Positions 18,765 through 28,053 are shown, counted from the stretch's first letter. The stretch: 53,874 nucleotides of DNA from an uncultured Sulfurovum sp. (GCA_913055205.1 CAJXJN010000013.1:1-53874), one strand, 5' to 3'. Notes: a model not told the origin generated them from the sequence alone. A program made the numbers and translations.

Positions 18765-18790
18765 AAAGAAAAGAAGAGAATCTTTTCTTT
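18765..18790. terminator. Possible bidirectional terminator between convergent genes
   Basis: Ten-base arms AAAGAAAAGA and TCTTTTCTTT flank a six-base loop, directly after the mshG-like stop and before the end of kdsB on the other strand. The stem is AT-rich, so it is weak, but the purine/pyrimidine arms supply a T-rich stretch in both directions. Confidence 0.4.
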
Positions 18791-18819
18791 CTCTTCATAT
18801 TTATTTGATATAAAATCTA

Positions 18820-19539
18820 TTAAAGTCTATGATGTTTAATGGCTTTTTCCAGATCTTCCGGGGTATCTATTCCAAAACTTTCTGTATTTACTTCTATCAT
18901 AGCCACTTTGTATCCATGATAGAGGGCTCTAAGTTGTTCCAGTTTTTCTATCTCTTCAAGTGGTGCAGGGCTAAGGGTACAAAACTTTTGTAAAGATCTT
19001 ACTGTAAAACCATAGATCCCCAAATGTCCTTTATAACTATCGAAATGATGATCTCTGGGGTAGGGTACTTTAGCTCTGGAGAAATAAAGAGCAATATCTG
19101 ATTCATCTGTTACGACTTTAACAATATTGGGATCATCTGCTTCAGGGTTGGAGATCGTTTTGTAGCATGAATTCATCATAATACTCTCATTGTCTCTATT
19201 CTTTTTGGTTAAATCATAAATAGCTTGTACGACATCTGTCTCTATAAAAGGTTCATCTCCCTGGACATTAATGATGATCTCATCTTCACTCAAACCCAAT
19301 TTTTGTGCTGCTTCATAAATACGGTCCGTACCACTTTGGTGTTCTGTTGATGTGAGTACAGCCTTGATATCATGCTCTTTAGCGATATCAATGACCTCTT
19401 GGGAGTCTGTTGCAATGACAACACTGTCTATATCATCCACAGTCATTGCAGTACGGACAACCATAGGGATACCTCCAATGTCCGCTAAAACTTTATTGGG
19501 GAAGCGACTAGAACCGATACGTGCAGGGATGATAATCAT
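18820..19539 (-). CDS. kdsB: 3-deoxy-manno-octulosonate cytidylyltransferase (CMP-KDO synthetase)
   Basis: KdsB activates KDO with CTP for lipopolysaccharide inner-core synthesis. The 239-residue protein starts with the nucleotide-binding signature (MIIIPARIGSSRFPNKVLAD), followed by VVIATDSQEV, the Mg-binding VQGDEPFIE, YFSRAKVPYPRD, HLGIYGF and LEQLRALYHG, all in KdsB order and close to the usual length of about 245. It is divergent from hemH and convergent with the msh-like block. The start at 19539 is the only one giving the full N-terminal motif. Confidence 0.96.
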   Translation of the reverse strand: MIIIPARIGSSRFPNKVLADIGGIPMVVRTAMTVDDIDSVVIATDSQEVIDIAKEHDIKAVLTSTEHQSGTDRIYEAAQKLGLSEDEIIINVQGDEPFIETDVVQAIYDLTKKNRDNESIMMNSCYKTISNPEADDPNIVKVVTDESDIALYFSRAKVPYPRDHHFDSYKGHLGIYGFTVRSLQKFCTLSPAPLEEIEKLEQLRALYHGYKVAMIEVNTESFGIDTPEDLEKAIKHHRL

Positions 19540-19587
19540 AAATTAAACCTTTTGATAGATATATATGTAGGAATTTTACACTCTCTA

Positions 19588-19596
19588 TGCTAAAAT
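19588..19596 (+). promoter_or_regulatory. Extended -10 box before hemH
   Basis: TGCTAAAAT (hexamer 19591-19596) repeats the form seen before argG. The predicted start is near 19603, giving a leader of about 16 bases with a GAAAGGG Shine-Dalgarno (19607-19613) before the ATG at 19619. Confidence 0.45.
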
Positions 19597-19618
19597 AGCA
19601 AGGAATGAAAGGGATTAT

Positions 19619-20554
19619 ATGAAACAAGCACTTTTACTTCTCAATATGGGCGGACCAAACAACATAGAAGAGGTTGAACTCTTTTTACGTAATATGTTTG
19701 CTGATAAAAATATATTGACAATGAATCCCTATATGCGCAAGTTTATTGCCAATATTATCATCTCCAAACGTTTAGAGGATGTAAAAGAGAACTATAGACT
19801 TTTGGGTGGCAAGTCACCACTGCCTGAACTTACTGATCAACTTATTGTGAAGCTGAAAGAGCATCTGGATATGCCTATCTATCCTGCGATGCGATATGTA
19901 CCTCCTTTCGCAGATAAAGCACTTTTTCAGTGTCAAAAAGATGGAATAGAAGAGTTGATACTCTTTCCTATGTATCCTCAGTATTCAACCACTACAACAC
20001 TCTCTTCCGTGGAAGATATAGAGCAGCGGTGTGAAGCAATGGGGTATGCTCCTCAGATAACGCTTATAGATCCTTATTATGATGATTATGACTATATAGA
20101 AGCAAGCTGTGAGAAGATCATGGAAGCGATAGAAGGTAAAGAGACTAAAGAGTATGATCTGCTACTCTCTGCACATGGATTGCCACTGAGTATTATTAAA
20201 GCGGGTGACCCTTATCAAAACCAGGTTGAGGGGAATGCCTCTGCTATTAAAACCTATTTAACAAGCAAAGGCGTAGTGTTTCATGATATTAAACTTGTGT
20301 ATCAATCCAAAGTAGGTTCTTCAGCTTGGCTGGAGCCAAATCTTGTGGATGTCTTGCGTAACCCCACACATAGAAAAGTACTTATTTATCCTTTAGCCTT
20401 TACGATAGATAACTCAGAGACAGTATTTGAGCTGGATATAGAACATAGAGAGATAGCACAGAAGATCAAGTATGAAGATTACATCGTTGCATCATGCATG
20501 AATGATAGTGATAGATTTACTCAGTTTATTGTGGATAAAGTCAGTGCAGTTTAA
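19619..20554 (+). CDS. hemH: Ferrochelatase
   Basis: HemH inserts ferrous iron into protoporphyrin IX, the last step of the protoporphyrin-dependent haem pathway. The 311-residue protein begins LLLLNMGGPNNIEEVELFL, has YVPPFADKAL and FPMYPQYSTTTT, and carries the catalytic His region LLSAHGLPLSII and the conserved LVYQSKVGSSAWLEPN with its acidic residue, then YPLAFTIDNSETVFELDIE. Length and motif order fit bacterial HemH. The VanZ-like gene starts inside its 3' end, so the two are coupled. Confidence 0.96.
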   Translation: MKQALLLLNMGGPNNIEEVELFLRNMFADKNILTMNPYMRKFIANIIISKRLEDVKENYRLLGGKSPLPELTDQLIVKLKEHLDMPIYPAMRYVPPFADKALFQCQKDGIEELILFPMYPQYSTTTTLSSVEDIEQRCEAMGYAPQITLIDPYYDDYDYIEASCEKIMEAIEGKETKEYDLLLSAHGLPLSIIKAGDPYQNQVEGNASAIKTYLTSKGVVFHDIKLVYQSKVGSSAWLEPNLVDVLRNPTHRKVLIYPLAFTIDNSETVFELDIEHREIAQKIKYEDYIVASCMNDSDRFTQFIVDKVSAV

Positions 20555-20915
20555 TTATCTACTGGTTTTTAGGATCCTTTTTTGGTTAGCTTTGATTGGG
20601 AGTTATATATTTGCACTAGTACCACAGGATATAGCACCAAAAATAGGTTCTTTGTCAGATAAAAGTATACACTTTATAGCTTTTGCAGTATTGACTCTGC
20701 TACTCAGGTTTGCTTATTCTGTAACATTGTTTCAAACTTTCCTGCTATTATTGATGTATGCAGTTTTTATAGAATTTTCTCAACTTTTCACACCTAATCG
20801 CAGTGCTGAAATATTGGATATTGTAGCAGATATTATCGGAATTGGGATTGGATTGTTATTTTATCCTTTTATCAAAAAATTGATAATGGGTTATATTAAA
20901 AATGAACACTATTGA
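20544..20915 (+). CDS. VanZ-like membrane protein
   Basis: A small membrane protein of the VanZ-like family; the family is widespread and mostly uncharacterised outside the teicoplanin gene. The reading frame is open from 20502, but the GTG at 20544 is the more likely start, with GGAT at 20533-20536 and only an 11-base overlap with hemH. That start gives about 123 residues with four hydrophobic segments. The family hallmarks are SDKSIHFIAFAVLTLLL in the middle and EFSQLFTPNRSAEILDIVAD near the end. It overlaps the next gene by 14 bases. Confidence 0.7.
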   Translation: MQFNYLLVFRILFWLALIGSYIFALVPQDIAPKIGSLSDKSIHFIAFAVLTLLLRFAYSVTLFQTFLLLLMYAVFIEFSQLFTPNRSAEILDIVADIIGIGIGLLFYPFIKKLIMGYIKNEHY

Positions 20916-21462
20916 AAAATCTTATAGGATGACAACAGAAGTCAATCGTTCAAAATTTATTACCCATCTTGTGCCGATATCAGAGTATGAGGGACTACAG
21001 AACAAACTTAAAGTAGAACATCCCAAAGCCAATCATGTAGTTTATGCTTTACGATACCTTAATGAGTATGATCAGACAGTAGAGAACAGTTCAGATGATG
21101 GTGAGCCTAAAGGGTGTGCGGGTACCCCGGCTTTAAATGTGCTGCGTGGAGAAAAGATAATCAACTGTGCCGTACTCATAGTGCGTTATTTTGGAGGTAT
21201 CAAGCTTGGTACCGGAGGTATGGCAAGAGCCTATGCCTTGGCTGTAAAAAATGTACTCAAGGAAGCTCTCCTGATACCTTACGAAAAAGAGATAATGTAT
21301 GGGTTTTCTACTTCTTACGGTGATGTAGATAAAACACTTTATCAATTAAAACAATTGGATATCACGTACTACGAAAGAGAGTTTGGTATGGAAACAGTAA
21401 AGTGGAGAATAAAAGGAAGTGAGGAAAAGATAAGTATATTTTCCAAAAGTGCTGAACGCTGA
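20902..21462 (+). CDS. yigZ: YigZ/IMPACT family protein
   Basis: The 186-residue protein belongs to the IMPACT (UPF0029) family, whose eukaryotic members restrain the GCN2 kinase; the bacterial role is unclear. Family phrases are RSKFITHLVPI, HPKANHVVYALRY, SSDDGEPKGCAGTPAL, VLIVRYFGGIKLGTGGMARAY, and a C-terminal ferredoxin-like half. The start overlaps the VanZ-like gene. The last residues (Ser-Ala-Glu-Arg) and the TGA stop are encoded in a run of GCTGAAC-like heptamers at 21451-21473, so the C-terminal tail may have been remade by a repeat. Confidence 0.9.
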   Translation: MNTIEKSYRMTTEVNRSKFITHLVPISEYEGLQNKLKVEHPKANHVVYALRYLNEYDQTVENSSDDGEPKGCAGTPALNVLRGEKIINCAVLIVRYFGGIKLGTGGMARAYALAVKNVLKEALLIPYEKEIMYGFSTSYGDVDKTLYQLKQLDITYYEREFGMETVKWRIKGSEEKISIFSKSAER

Positions 21463-21482
21463 ACGCTCAACACCCAAACGCT
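21451..21482. repeat. Short heptamer repeats GCTGAAC at the yigZ 3' end
   Basis: GCTGAAC, GCTGAAC and GCTCAAC follow each other from 21451, then degenerate into ACCCAAACGCTG. They span the yigZ stop and lie in the 21-base gap before glnK on the other strand. A related sequence, partly inverted, follows ybiT at 53708-53737. Confidence 0.7.
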
Positions 21483-21483
21483 G

Positions 21484-23012
<1,529 letters not shown>

Positions 23013-23128
23013 ATTTTACTCCTAATATTTTAACATGTGTTAGTGTATCAATAAATAAAGAAGATAAGAAGAAAGTATTGCTTTATATTTAAGCAAAAAA
23101 TTATTTTTATTTGAAGAATAAAAGAAAA

Positions 23129-23151
23129 AACTGATTAATTTTTAATCAGTT
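23129..23151. promoter_or_regulatory. Nitrogen-type palindromic operator upstream of amtB1
   Basis: The core TGATTAATTTTTAATCA (23132-23148) extends to a perfect 23-bp palindrome with 10-bp arms and a 3-bp centre. It lies between glnK2 and amtB1 in the otherwise gene-free 23013-23227. The best -10 for amtB1 is TGCTTAAAT (minus strand, 23087-23095), whose hexamer centre is 50.5 bp away, about eight more than at the other sites, so spacing here is looser or my -10 is wrong. Confidence 0.7.
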
Positions 23152-23227
23152 AGTGGAAAATATATTGCAGTTCTATTGAGAGAACCAAGAGAAGATCTTT
23201 CTCTTGTTACTACTCACTTAGCACCAA

Positions 23228-23590
<363 letters not shown>

Positions 23591-23606
23591 TTATAGGAGT
23601 GAACCA

Positions 23607-24914
23607 TTACAGGTTCATTCCTCTCTCTCCGTGTACTGATTCGTCAAGACCCATCTCTTCACTCTCAGCATCTACTCTGGCACCACCGGTTAAAGCACTT
23701 GCTACATAGTAAACAACGACTGTACCAATAAGTGTCCAAAGACCAACAACTACAACGGATTCAAGCTGTACCATAAACTGTCCCATTCTGTCACCACTCT
23801 CTTTTAACGGTCCATCCCAGAGAAGATCTTTATCGTTAAGTGCTAGGAAACCAGTTGCAAGTGCACCCCAAAGACCAGCCAGGAAGTGGATACCAAATGC
23901 ATCAAGAGAATCATCATAACCAAGTTTTTTCTTAAGTGTTACTACACCGAAGAATGCGATAACTGAACCAAAGATACCTATGATAAATGCTCCGCCGACA
24001 CTTACAAAACCGGCAGCAGGGGTAATAGCAACAAGGCCGGCAATGATACCGGAAGCGATCCCAAGAAGTGTCGGCTTTTTATAAACGATCCACTCTAGAA
24101 GCAACCAGGTTACACCAGCAGCAGCTGTAGCGATAGTTGTTGTAAGTACAGCAAGACCGGCGATCGCATTTGCACCAAATGCTGAACCACCATTAAATCC
24201 ATACCAACCAAACCATAGTAAAGCAGCACCGGCAGCAGTAAAGAGAATACTAAATGGTTTCATAGCCATTTTAGGATAACCCGCTCTCTTACCAACCAGG
24301 ATAGCAAGTATAAGACCAGCCAAACCACCATTCATGTGTACAACTGTTCCCCCGGCAAAATCAAGAGCACCAGCATCAAATAAAAGTGCACCGTCTCCAC
24401 CCCATACCATGTGAGTAATAGGAGCATAAACAACAAGTCCCCAAAGTGCTACGATCACCATCCAGGTTGAGAACTTCATACGGCCGATCACTGAACCTGA
24501 AGCGATCGCTACTGTAATAGCAGCAAATGTACCCTGGAATGTGATGAATACATATGTAGGATAAGAACCGCTTAAGTCCGTCCATTTAATGCCACTTAAA
24601 AGTATATTGCCAAAACCACCCATAAATTTTTGGATACCGGCACTTTCAGCTGTACCAAATGCGATAGAGTATCCGGCAATGATCCATACGACAAATGCAA
24701 GTACGAATGCACCCATTACCATGGCATAAGTATTCAATGCATTTTTGCTTCTTGACATACCGGCATAGAATAGTGCCAGACCTGCAGGTGTCATTAATAG
24801 TATGAGTGCAGTGGACATCATCATCCATGCTGTATCACCCGTATCGAGTTTGTCTTCTGCCATAACAGCAACTGGCAACAATGCTGCCATTAGAGCTAAA
24901 AGTTTTAACTTCAT
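23607..24914 (-). CDS. amtB: Ammonium transporter AmtB, copy 2 (with signal peptide)
   Basis: A classical ammonium channel. From the ATG at 24912-24914, chosen because AAAGGA lies seven bases upstream, the product has 435 residues and opens with a signal peptide (MKLKLLALMAALLPVAVMA). An upstream in-frame start (24953) would add 13 residues without a Shine-Dalgarno. The first His of the twin pair lies in FAGGTVVHMNGGLAGL and the second in DAFGIHFLAGLWGALATG; the GWYGFNGGSAFG segment is intact. An extended -10 (TGCTATGAT) and a nitrogen-type palindrome lie in front. GlnK2 follows in the same operon. Confidence 0.95.
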   Translation of the reverse strand: MKLKLLALMAALLPVAVMAEDKLDTGDTAWMMMSTALILLMTPAGLALFYAGMSRSKNALNTYAMVMGAFVLAFVVWIIAGYSIAFGTAESAGIQKFMGGFGNILLSGIKWTDLSGSYPTYVFITFQGTFAAITVAIASGSVIGRMKFSTWMVIVALWGLVVYAPITHMVWGGDGALLFDAGALDFAGGTVVHMNGGLAGLILAILVGKRAGYPKMAMKPFSILFTAAGAALLWFGWYGFNGGSAFGANAIAGLAVLTTTIATAAAGVTWLLLEWIVYKKPTLLGIASGIIAGLVAITPAAGFVSVGGAFIIGIFGSVIAFFGVVTLKKKLGYDDSLDAFGIHFLAGLWGALATGFLALNDKDLLWDGPLKESGDRMGQFMVQLESVVVVGLWTLIGTVVVYYVASALTGGARVDAESEEMGLDESVHGERGMNL

Positions 24915-24948
24915 GCTTTTTTCCTTTAAATTGTAATTTACAGGGACA

Positions 24949-24957
24949 ATCATAGCA
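24949..24957 (-). promoter_or_regulatory. Extended -10 box of the amtB2-glnK2 operon
   Basis: Read on the minus strand this is TGCTATGAT. The likely start is near 24942, about 28 bases before the amtB2 ATG. The nearest palindrome is centred 42.5 bp upstream of the hexamer centre (about -52 from the start), where an activator could touch RNA polymerase. Confidence 0.55.
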
Positions 24958-24985
24958 TGTATAGGAAATTTTTATAGTTGAAGAT

Positions 24986-25002
24986 TGATTAATTTTTAAT
25001 CA
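24986..25002. promoter_or_regulatory. Nitrogen-type palindromic operator upstream of amtB2
   Basis: TGATTAATTTTTAATCA, two perfect 7-bp arms around TTT, identical to the core before amtB1. It lies between the end of the PAS gene and amtB2, 72 bases from the amtB2 start. The distance to the -10 box matches that found at nirA. Confidence 0.75.
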
Positions 25003-25027
25003 TTATAGGTTCAGTTAAGATTTGGGA

Positions 25028-25729
25028 TCATTGTATCAGAGGTATCTCTAACTTGATCGTTCTCTCTTTAAGCAAAACAGTAATGTGACTTTGTGTTGCA
25101 AGAGAGCGTATCTCTTCATCTGTATCGCTATATCGTCCATTGGCTTCTACCGTAAGTTGTACGATAGGTTTCTTTTTACCTGAGATAATGACATGTTCTC
25201 CTACAAGAAGTTTGAGTGTGATACGGATAGAGTCAGAAGATCTAAAGGCATCAAGTGTTTTACGAAGGAGTTTTGAAAATCTATTTTGGTCTAGTTTAAA
25301 AGAAGGCAGATCAGGATCCGTTAAAAGTTGTAAAGCATTGGTATTTTTTGTTTTAAAAAGTGCGATGTTTGCTTCAAGTAAGAGATTGATATCCGTTTTT
25401 ACAAGCTTGTCTCTTTCAATGGGTGTGGCTGATTTGGTTCGTGGTGCATTGTAGAAGCGTATCGAGATCTGTTCTTCATTTTCATAGCCTACCGTGACAG
25501 CATAGAAGGTAAAAGAGTCATAGTTCAAGGTAAGGGTTGTGGTTTTGTATCCAAAGTTTTGTGGTGCATAGGCCAGTGCCAGATCATAAAGTTCTTTCTT
25601 GGAGACATACCCAAAGAGTATTTCTGCACTGTTATTGAGGTAGAGTATCTTACCTTGGGCACTGAAGAGTATAAAAGGGCTGTTGTCCCAATCTAAAAAT
25701 GCTTGAAAATCAATTGATGTCGTGTTCAT
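25028..25729 (-). CDS. PAS-domain protein with degenerate NtrB-like C-terminus
   Basis: I read the 233-residue product as a remnant or recast NtrB. Residues 15-95 look like a PAS domain (SPFILFSAQGKILYLNNSAE, FGYVSKKELYDL). The rest follows a histidine-kinase path in outline: a helical stretch with no His phospho-acceptor (LLLEANIALFKTKNTNALQLL, about 116-136), then an N-box-like segment without the key Asn (FKLDQNRFSKLLRKTLDAF, about 144-162) and beta strands where ATP-binding glycines are missing. It should therefore have no kinase activity. Its start overlaps the end of the NtrC-like gene by 20 bases, so they are coupled partners. The kinase descent is an inference by eye. Confidence 0.6.
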   Translation of the reverse strand: MNTTSIDFQAFLDWDNSPFILFSAQGKILYLNNSAEILFGYVSKKELYDLALAYAPQNFGYKTTTLTLNYDSFTFYAVTVGYENEEQISIRFYNAPRTKSATPIERDKLVKTDINLLLEANIALFKTKNTNALQLLTDPDLPSFKLDQNRFSKLLRKTLDAFRSSDSIRITLKLLVGEHVIISGKKKPIVQLTVEANGRYSDTDEEIRSLATQSHITVLLKERTIKLEIPLIQ

Positions 25730-26444
25730 GTATCTTCTTCCTGAGGGTGTTTCTGTTTATACCTAAGACTTGGGAGAGTTGTAATTGAGAGCCGAACTTT
25801 TTCAGTCCTGCTTCTATAAGAGGTTTTTCATAAAGTCCAAGATACTCTTTGTATCCGTTATTTCCCTCCAAATGTTTCAAGATATAATGGTAGATAGCCT
25901 CTTGGATGTTTTTCTTATCCATTGAGTGATTCATCAAATATTGGTAGATGGATTTTTTAAGGCTTTTACTGTTATTTCTTAAGTTGATCGGTATCTCTTT
26001 TATCGGGAAGTCTAAGTCTTGAAGCATGAGATTTGAGAGTGCCTCTTTAAGGAAAAGGTCTCTGATGTAGGCTGTATCGTCAGGACGTTCTTTAAGAGAA
26101 GGCAGGGTATAGATAAAGGCAAAGAGGTTATCTATGATTTGCTTGTTCCCTACATAGTTTGCTGTGGCTATAACACGTTTATTGTCCAGGTCAAGAGACT
26201 CCTGGTTGCTGAGTTTTTCGAAATCTGTGATGATAAGCTCGTTAACCTCTTGTAATAGAGCCTCTACCTCTTCCTGGTTTGCACCGGAAACTAAAGGAGC
26301 TTCAGGGAACAGATATCGAGCCAACGATTTTTTTCCAATGTTGGGCTCGCCTATGATGATGGATGAGACAAAGAGGGTTTTAGTGAGGTTGAACCCTTTG
26401 ATAATATTTTGTACTTGCTCTGAGTTGGTGAAAAATTGTTCCAT
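25710..26444 (-). CDS. Small NtrC-like regulator without receiver domain
   Basis: A 244-residue protein that reads like a cut-down NtrC. It lacks a receiver domain. The AAA+ part is degenerate: a Walker-A-like GEPNIGKKS (residues 32-40, Lys where Ser/Thr should follow GK), a Walker-B-like IITDFE (71-76), VIATANY as sensor I (91-97), and LPSLKERPDD (114-123), which closely follows the LPPLRERPEDI phrase of NtrC. No GAFTGA loop is present, so sigma54 activation is unlikely. The C-terminus (about 207-244) is a Fis-type helix-turn-helix with LSQVLGINRNTLRKKIHEHD. It sits between the nitrogen operators, has one in its own leader, and is my candidate protein for binding them. The Shine-Dalgarno is weak. 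Confidence 0.7.
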   Translation of the reverse strand: MEQFFTNSEQVQNIIKGFNLTKTLFVSSIIIGEPNIGKKSLARYLFPEAPLVSGANQEEVEALLQEVNELIITDFEKLSNQESLDLDNKRVIATANYVGNKQIIDNLFAFIYTLPSLKERPDDTAYIRDLFLKEALSNLMLQDLDFPIKEIPINLRNNSKSLKKSIYQYLMNHSMDKKNIQEAIYHYILKHLEGNNGYKEYLGLYEKPLIEAGLKKFGSQLQLSQVLGINRNTLRKKIHEHDIN

Positions 26445-26469
26445 ATAAGTGCTTTTTATATTTATAGTT

Positions 26470-26486
26470 TGATTAAAAAATAATCA
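26470..26486. promoter_or_regulatory. Operator-like palindrome in the leader of the NtrC-like gene
   Basis: TGATTAAAAAATAATCA has 6-bp arms, one mismatch short of the 7-3-7 form. It starts 26 bases before the gene's ATG. A perfect -10 (TATAAT, minus strand, 26502-26507) lies upstream, so the site would be at about +17. That is a position for blocking transcription, unlike the other sites. Confidence 0.55.
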
Positions 26487-26501
26487 TTTCTTACTATAGA
26501 T

Positions 26502-26507
26502 ATTATA
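26502..26507 (-). promoter_or_regulatory. -10 box of the NtrC-like regulator gene
   Basis: On the minus strand this is TATAAT, inside a small palindrome (GATATAATATC). The predicted start is near 26495, giving a leader of about 50 bases that contains the operator-like palindrome. No good -35 is seen. Confidence 0.45.
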
Positions 26508-26553
26508 TCTAATGTATGTTAAACTAATAAATAATTTTAAGTAAGGCAGACAT

Positions 26554-27444
26554 ATCAAAAACGCGTTTAAATATTTTCGTGAATATAATCCACATTTGAC
26601 TTTAGAACAGTCCATTGAATATTTTTCTATTTTAGGTGGAGTGGAAGAGAGCATAGAGTTAGACTATTTTGATGATGTTTTCTCCATGGTCGAGTCTAAC
26701 TTTGTCCAAAAATTCTCCAAATTCCAAACCCTTGTTTCTCCCTCTTATCTGCTGGAAACTCCTTACCGGGAAATACTTATGGCTGTGGCCAGAGGGGATG
26801 GTAAGTTCTACTCTGTTCTTAGAAAGGCAAGACTTAGTGCGGGGATAGGAGAAGAGATCATTTATGAGCTTATCTCTTTAAACGTTCTTAAGTTGGAATG
26901 CAGCAGAGAACAACCACTTAAGATACACCCAAAACATAAACTCAAAAAAGAACTCCGCTCCTATCGTATACAGGATAAACTGCGTTTTGTACAGCCTTTT
27001 ATGCGTTTTTGGTTCGGGTTTGTAACATACTATAAAAATGAGTTGCTTCAAGGTGACGGCAGTGCTTTTTTAGAGAATTTCCAGAACAATTATGAGCGTC
27101 TGCGTACTTTGGTTTATGAACAACTCAGTGATACGTTACTTGTAAAGCACTATGAAAGCTCTACACCACTGCTTAGCCATGGAAGCTACTGGAACCAACA
27201 CAGCGAGTTTGATATCTTAGCGATTACGAGTGATAAAAAGCTCATCTTGGGTGAGTGTAAATATAAAGACCGGAAAGTGTGTAAGAATGAACTCACCAAA
27301 CTCAAAGCCAAAGCATTGCAGTCAGGTATCAAAGTAGATGTTTATGCACTTTTTTCGAAAAGTGGGTTTTCTAACGAGCTGCTGGGGATGAAAGATGAGA
27401 GATTACTTTTGTTTGATCTGGAAGACTTGAAAGTGCTTTTGTAG
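26554..27444 (+). CDS. DUF234-type nuclease-like protein without ATPase domain
   Basis: The C-terminal half has the PD-(D/E)XK-like pattern of DUF234: HSEFDILAITSDKK, then LILGECKYKD, then YALFSKSGFS. DUF234 normally ends archaeal-type AAA ATPases; here no ATPase precedes it. The middle region (EIIYELISLNVLKLECSRE) resembles the winged helix found before DUF234. The first usual start is TTG at 26596, but coding-like sequence runs upstream (NAFKYFREYNPHLTLEQ) to an ATC at 26554 that stands seven bases after AAGG (26543-26546). There is no ATG or GTG in between, so initiation is probably unusual or the gene has lost its start. Function unknown; possibly toxin or DNA-repair related. Confidence 0.55.
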   Translation: MKNAFKYFREYNPHLTLEQSIEYFSILGGVEESIELDYFDDVFSMVESNFVQKFSKFQTLVSPSYLLETPYREILMAVARGDGKFYSVLRKARLSAGIGEEIIYELISLNVLKLECSREQPLKIHPKHKLKKELRSYRIQDKLRFVQPFMRFWFGFVTYYKNELLQGDGSAFLENFQNNYERLRTLVYEQLSDTLLVKHYESSTPLLSHGSYWNQHSEFDILAITSDKKLILGECKYKDRKVCKNELTKLKAKALQSGIKVDVYALFSKSGFSNELLGMKDERLLLFDLEDLKVLL

Positions 27445-27482
27445 ATAGCGACTATTCCGCTCTCATTACATCTTGGAAAGAG

Positions 27483-27655
27483 TGTGAAAGAACCCATGGA
27501 AGTGGAGACTTTAGTCCCACCAAAAAGCTTTTTTGCCTAAAAAAGTTTGTATTTAATGGAAAATATTGCTTTTTCTGTCAAAATAACCTAGAAATATGCA
27601 AATATTTGGGTGAGGCTGAAGCCTTCACTTCCGAGGTGCCTGGTTCTTTCACATT
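27483..27655. repeat. Dispersed inverted-repeat element, copy 2 (complete)
   Basis: The left arm 27483-27525 and right arm 27607-27655 are imperfect inverses: both carry GTGAAAGAACC at their outer ends and GTGG/GTGA hairpins inside (GGCTGAAGCC in the right arm). About 80 bp of AT-rich DNA lie between. The first 49 bases (27483-27531) match 53826-53874 with a single difference (27512 T, 53855 C). No open reading frame lies inside, so it is a miniature, non-coding element. It occupies the gap between the DUF234 gene and convergent dsrE. Confidence 0.85.
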
Positions 27656-27688
27656 CTCGGAAAGGGGTAATGAGGGAAATCCCAGCGA

Positions 27689-28042
27689 TTAAAAAGTCAT
27701 GACCTTATCACTCTTGATCACCCAGTCAGCTAAAATTTGCATCGTCGATGAGATATTTTCATCAAAATAGGGTTCATTTTTAAACAGACCGCAACGGGCA
27801 TTACAGGTACCACAGACTTGTAGATTTATACCGCTTGCATACATTTTTTTAAGCATTTCTACCAAATCGTGATCATAACTTTCCGGCTTGCTTGTTTTGT
27901 CCCGGGCGAGGTCAACCGCATCGTTCATGAGAAAGATATTGACCTCTTGTCCACTTTTGTGAAGTGTTTTTGCAAGCCGTAGTGCGTTCCATGTAACATC
28001 AGACCCGTCATAGGGTTGGTGATTAAGTATAATTGTTATCAT
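27689..28042 (-). CDS. DsrE-family sulfur-transfer protein
   Basis: A soluble 117-residue DsrE/DsrF-like protein. It has the N-terminal strand ITIILNHQPYDGSDVTWNAL, the helix-strand RLAKTLHKSGQEVNIFLMND and the conserved cysteine region GINLQVCGTCNARCGL. Such proteins carry persulfide sulfur between enzymes. It lies 11 bases after a rhodanese gene on the same strand, in line with a shared role in sulfane-sulfur handling. DsrE proteins of this short type with CGTC motifs are common in sulfur oxidisers of this phylum, as far as I recall. Confidence 0.85.
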   Translation of the reverse strand: MITIILNHQPYDGSDVTWNALRLAKTLHKSGQEVNIFLMNDAVDLARDKTSKPESYDHDLVEMLKKMYASGINLQVCGTCNARCGLFKNEPYFDENISSTMQILADWVIKSDKVMTF

Positions 28043-28053
28043 TGTATATCCGC

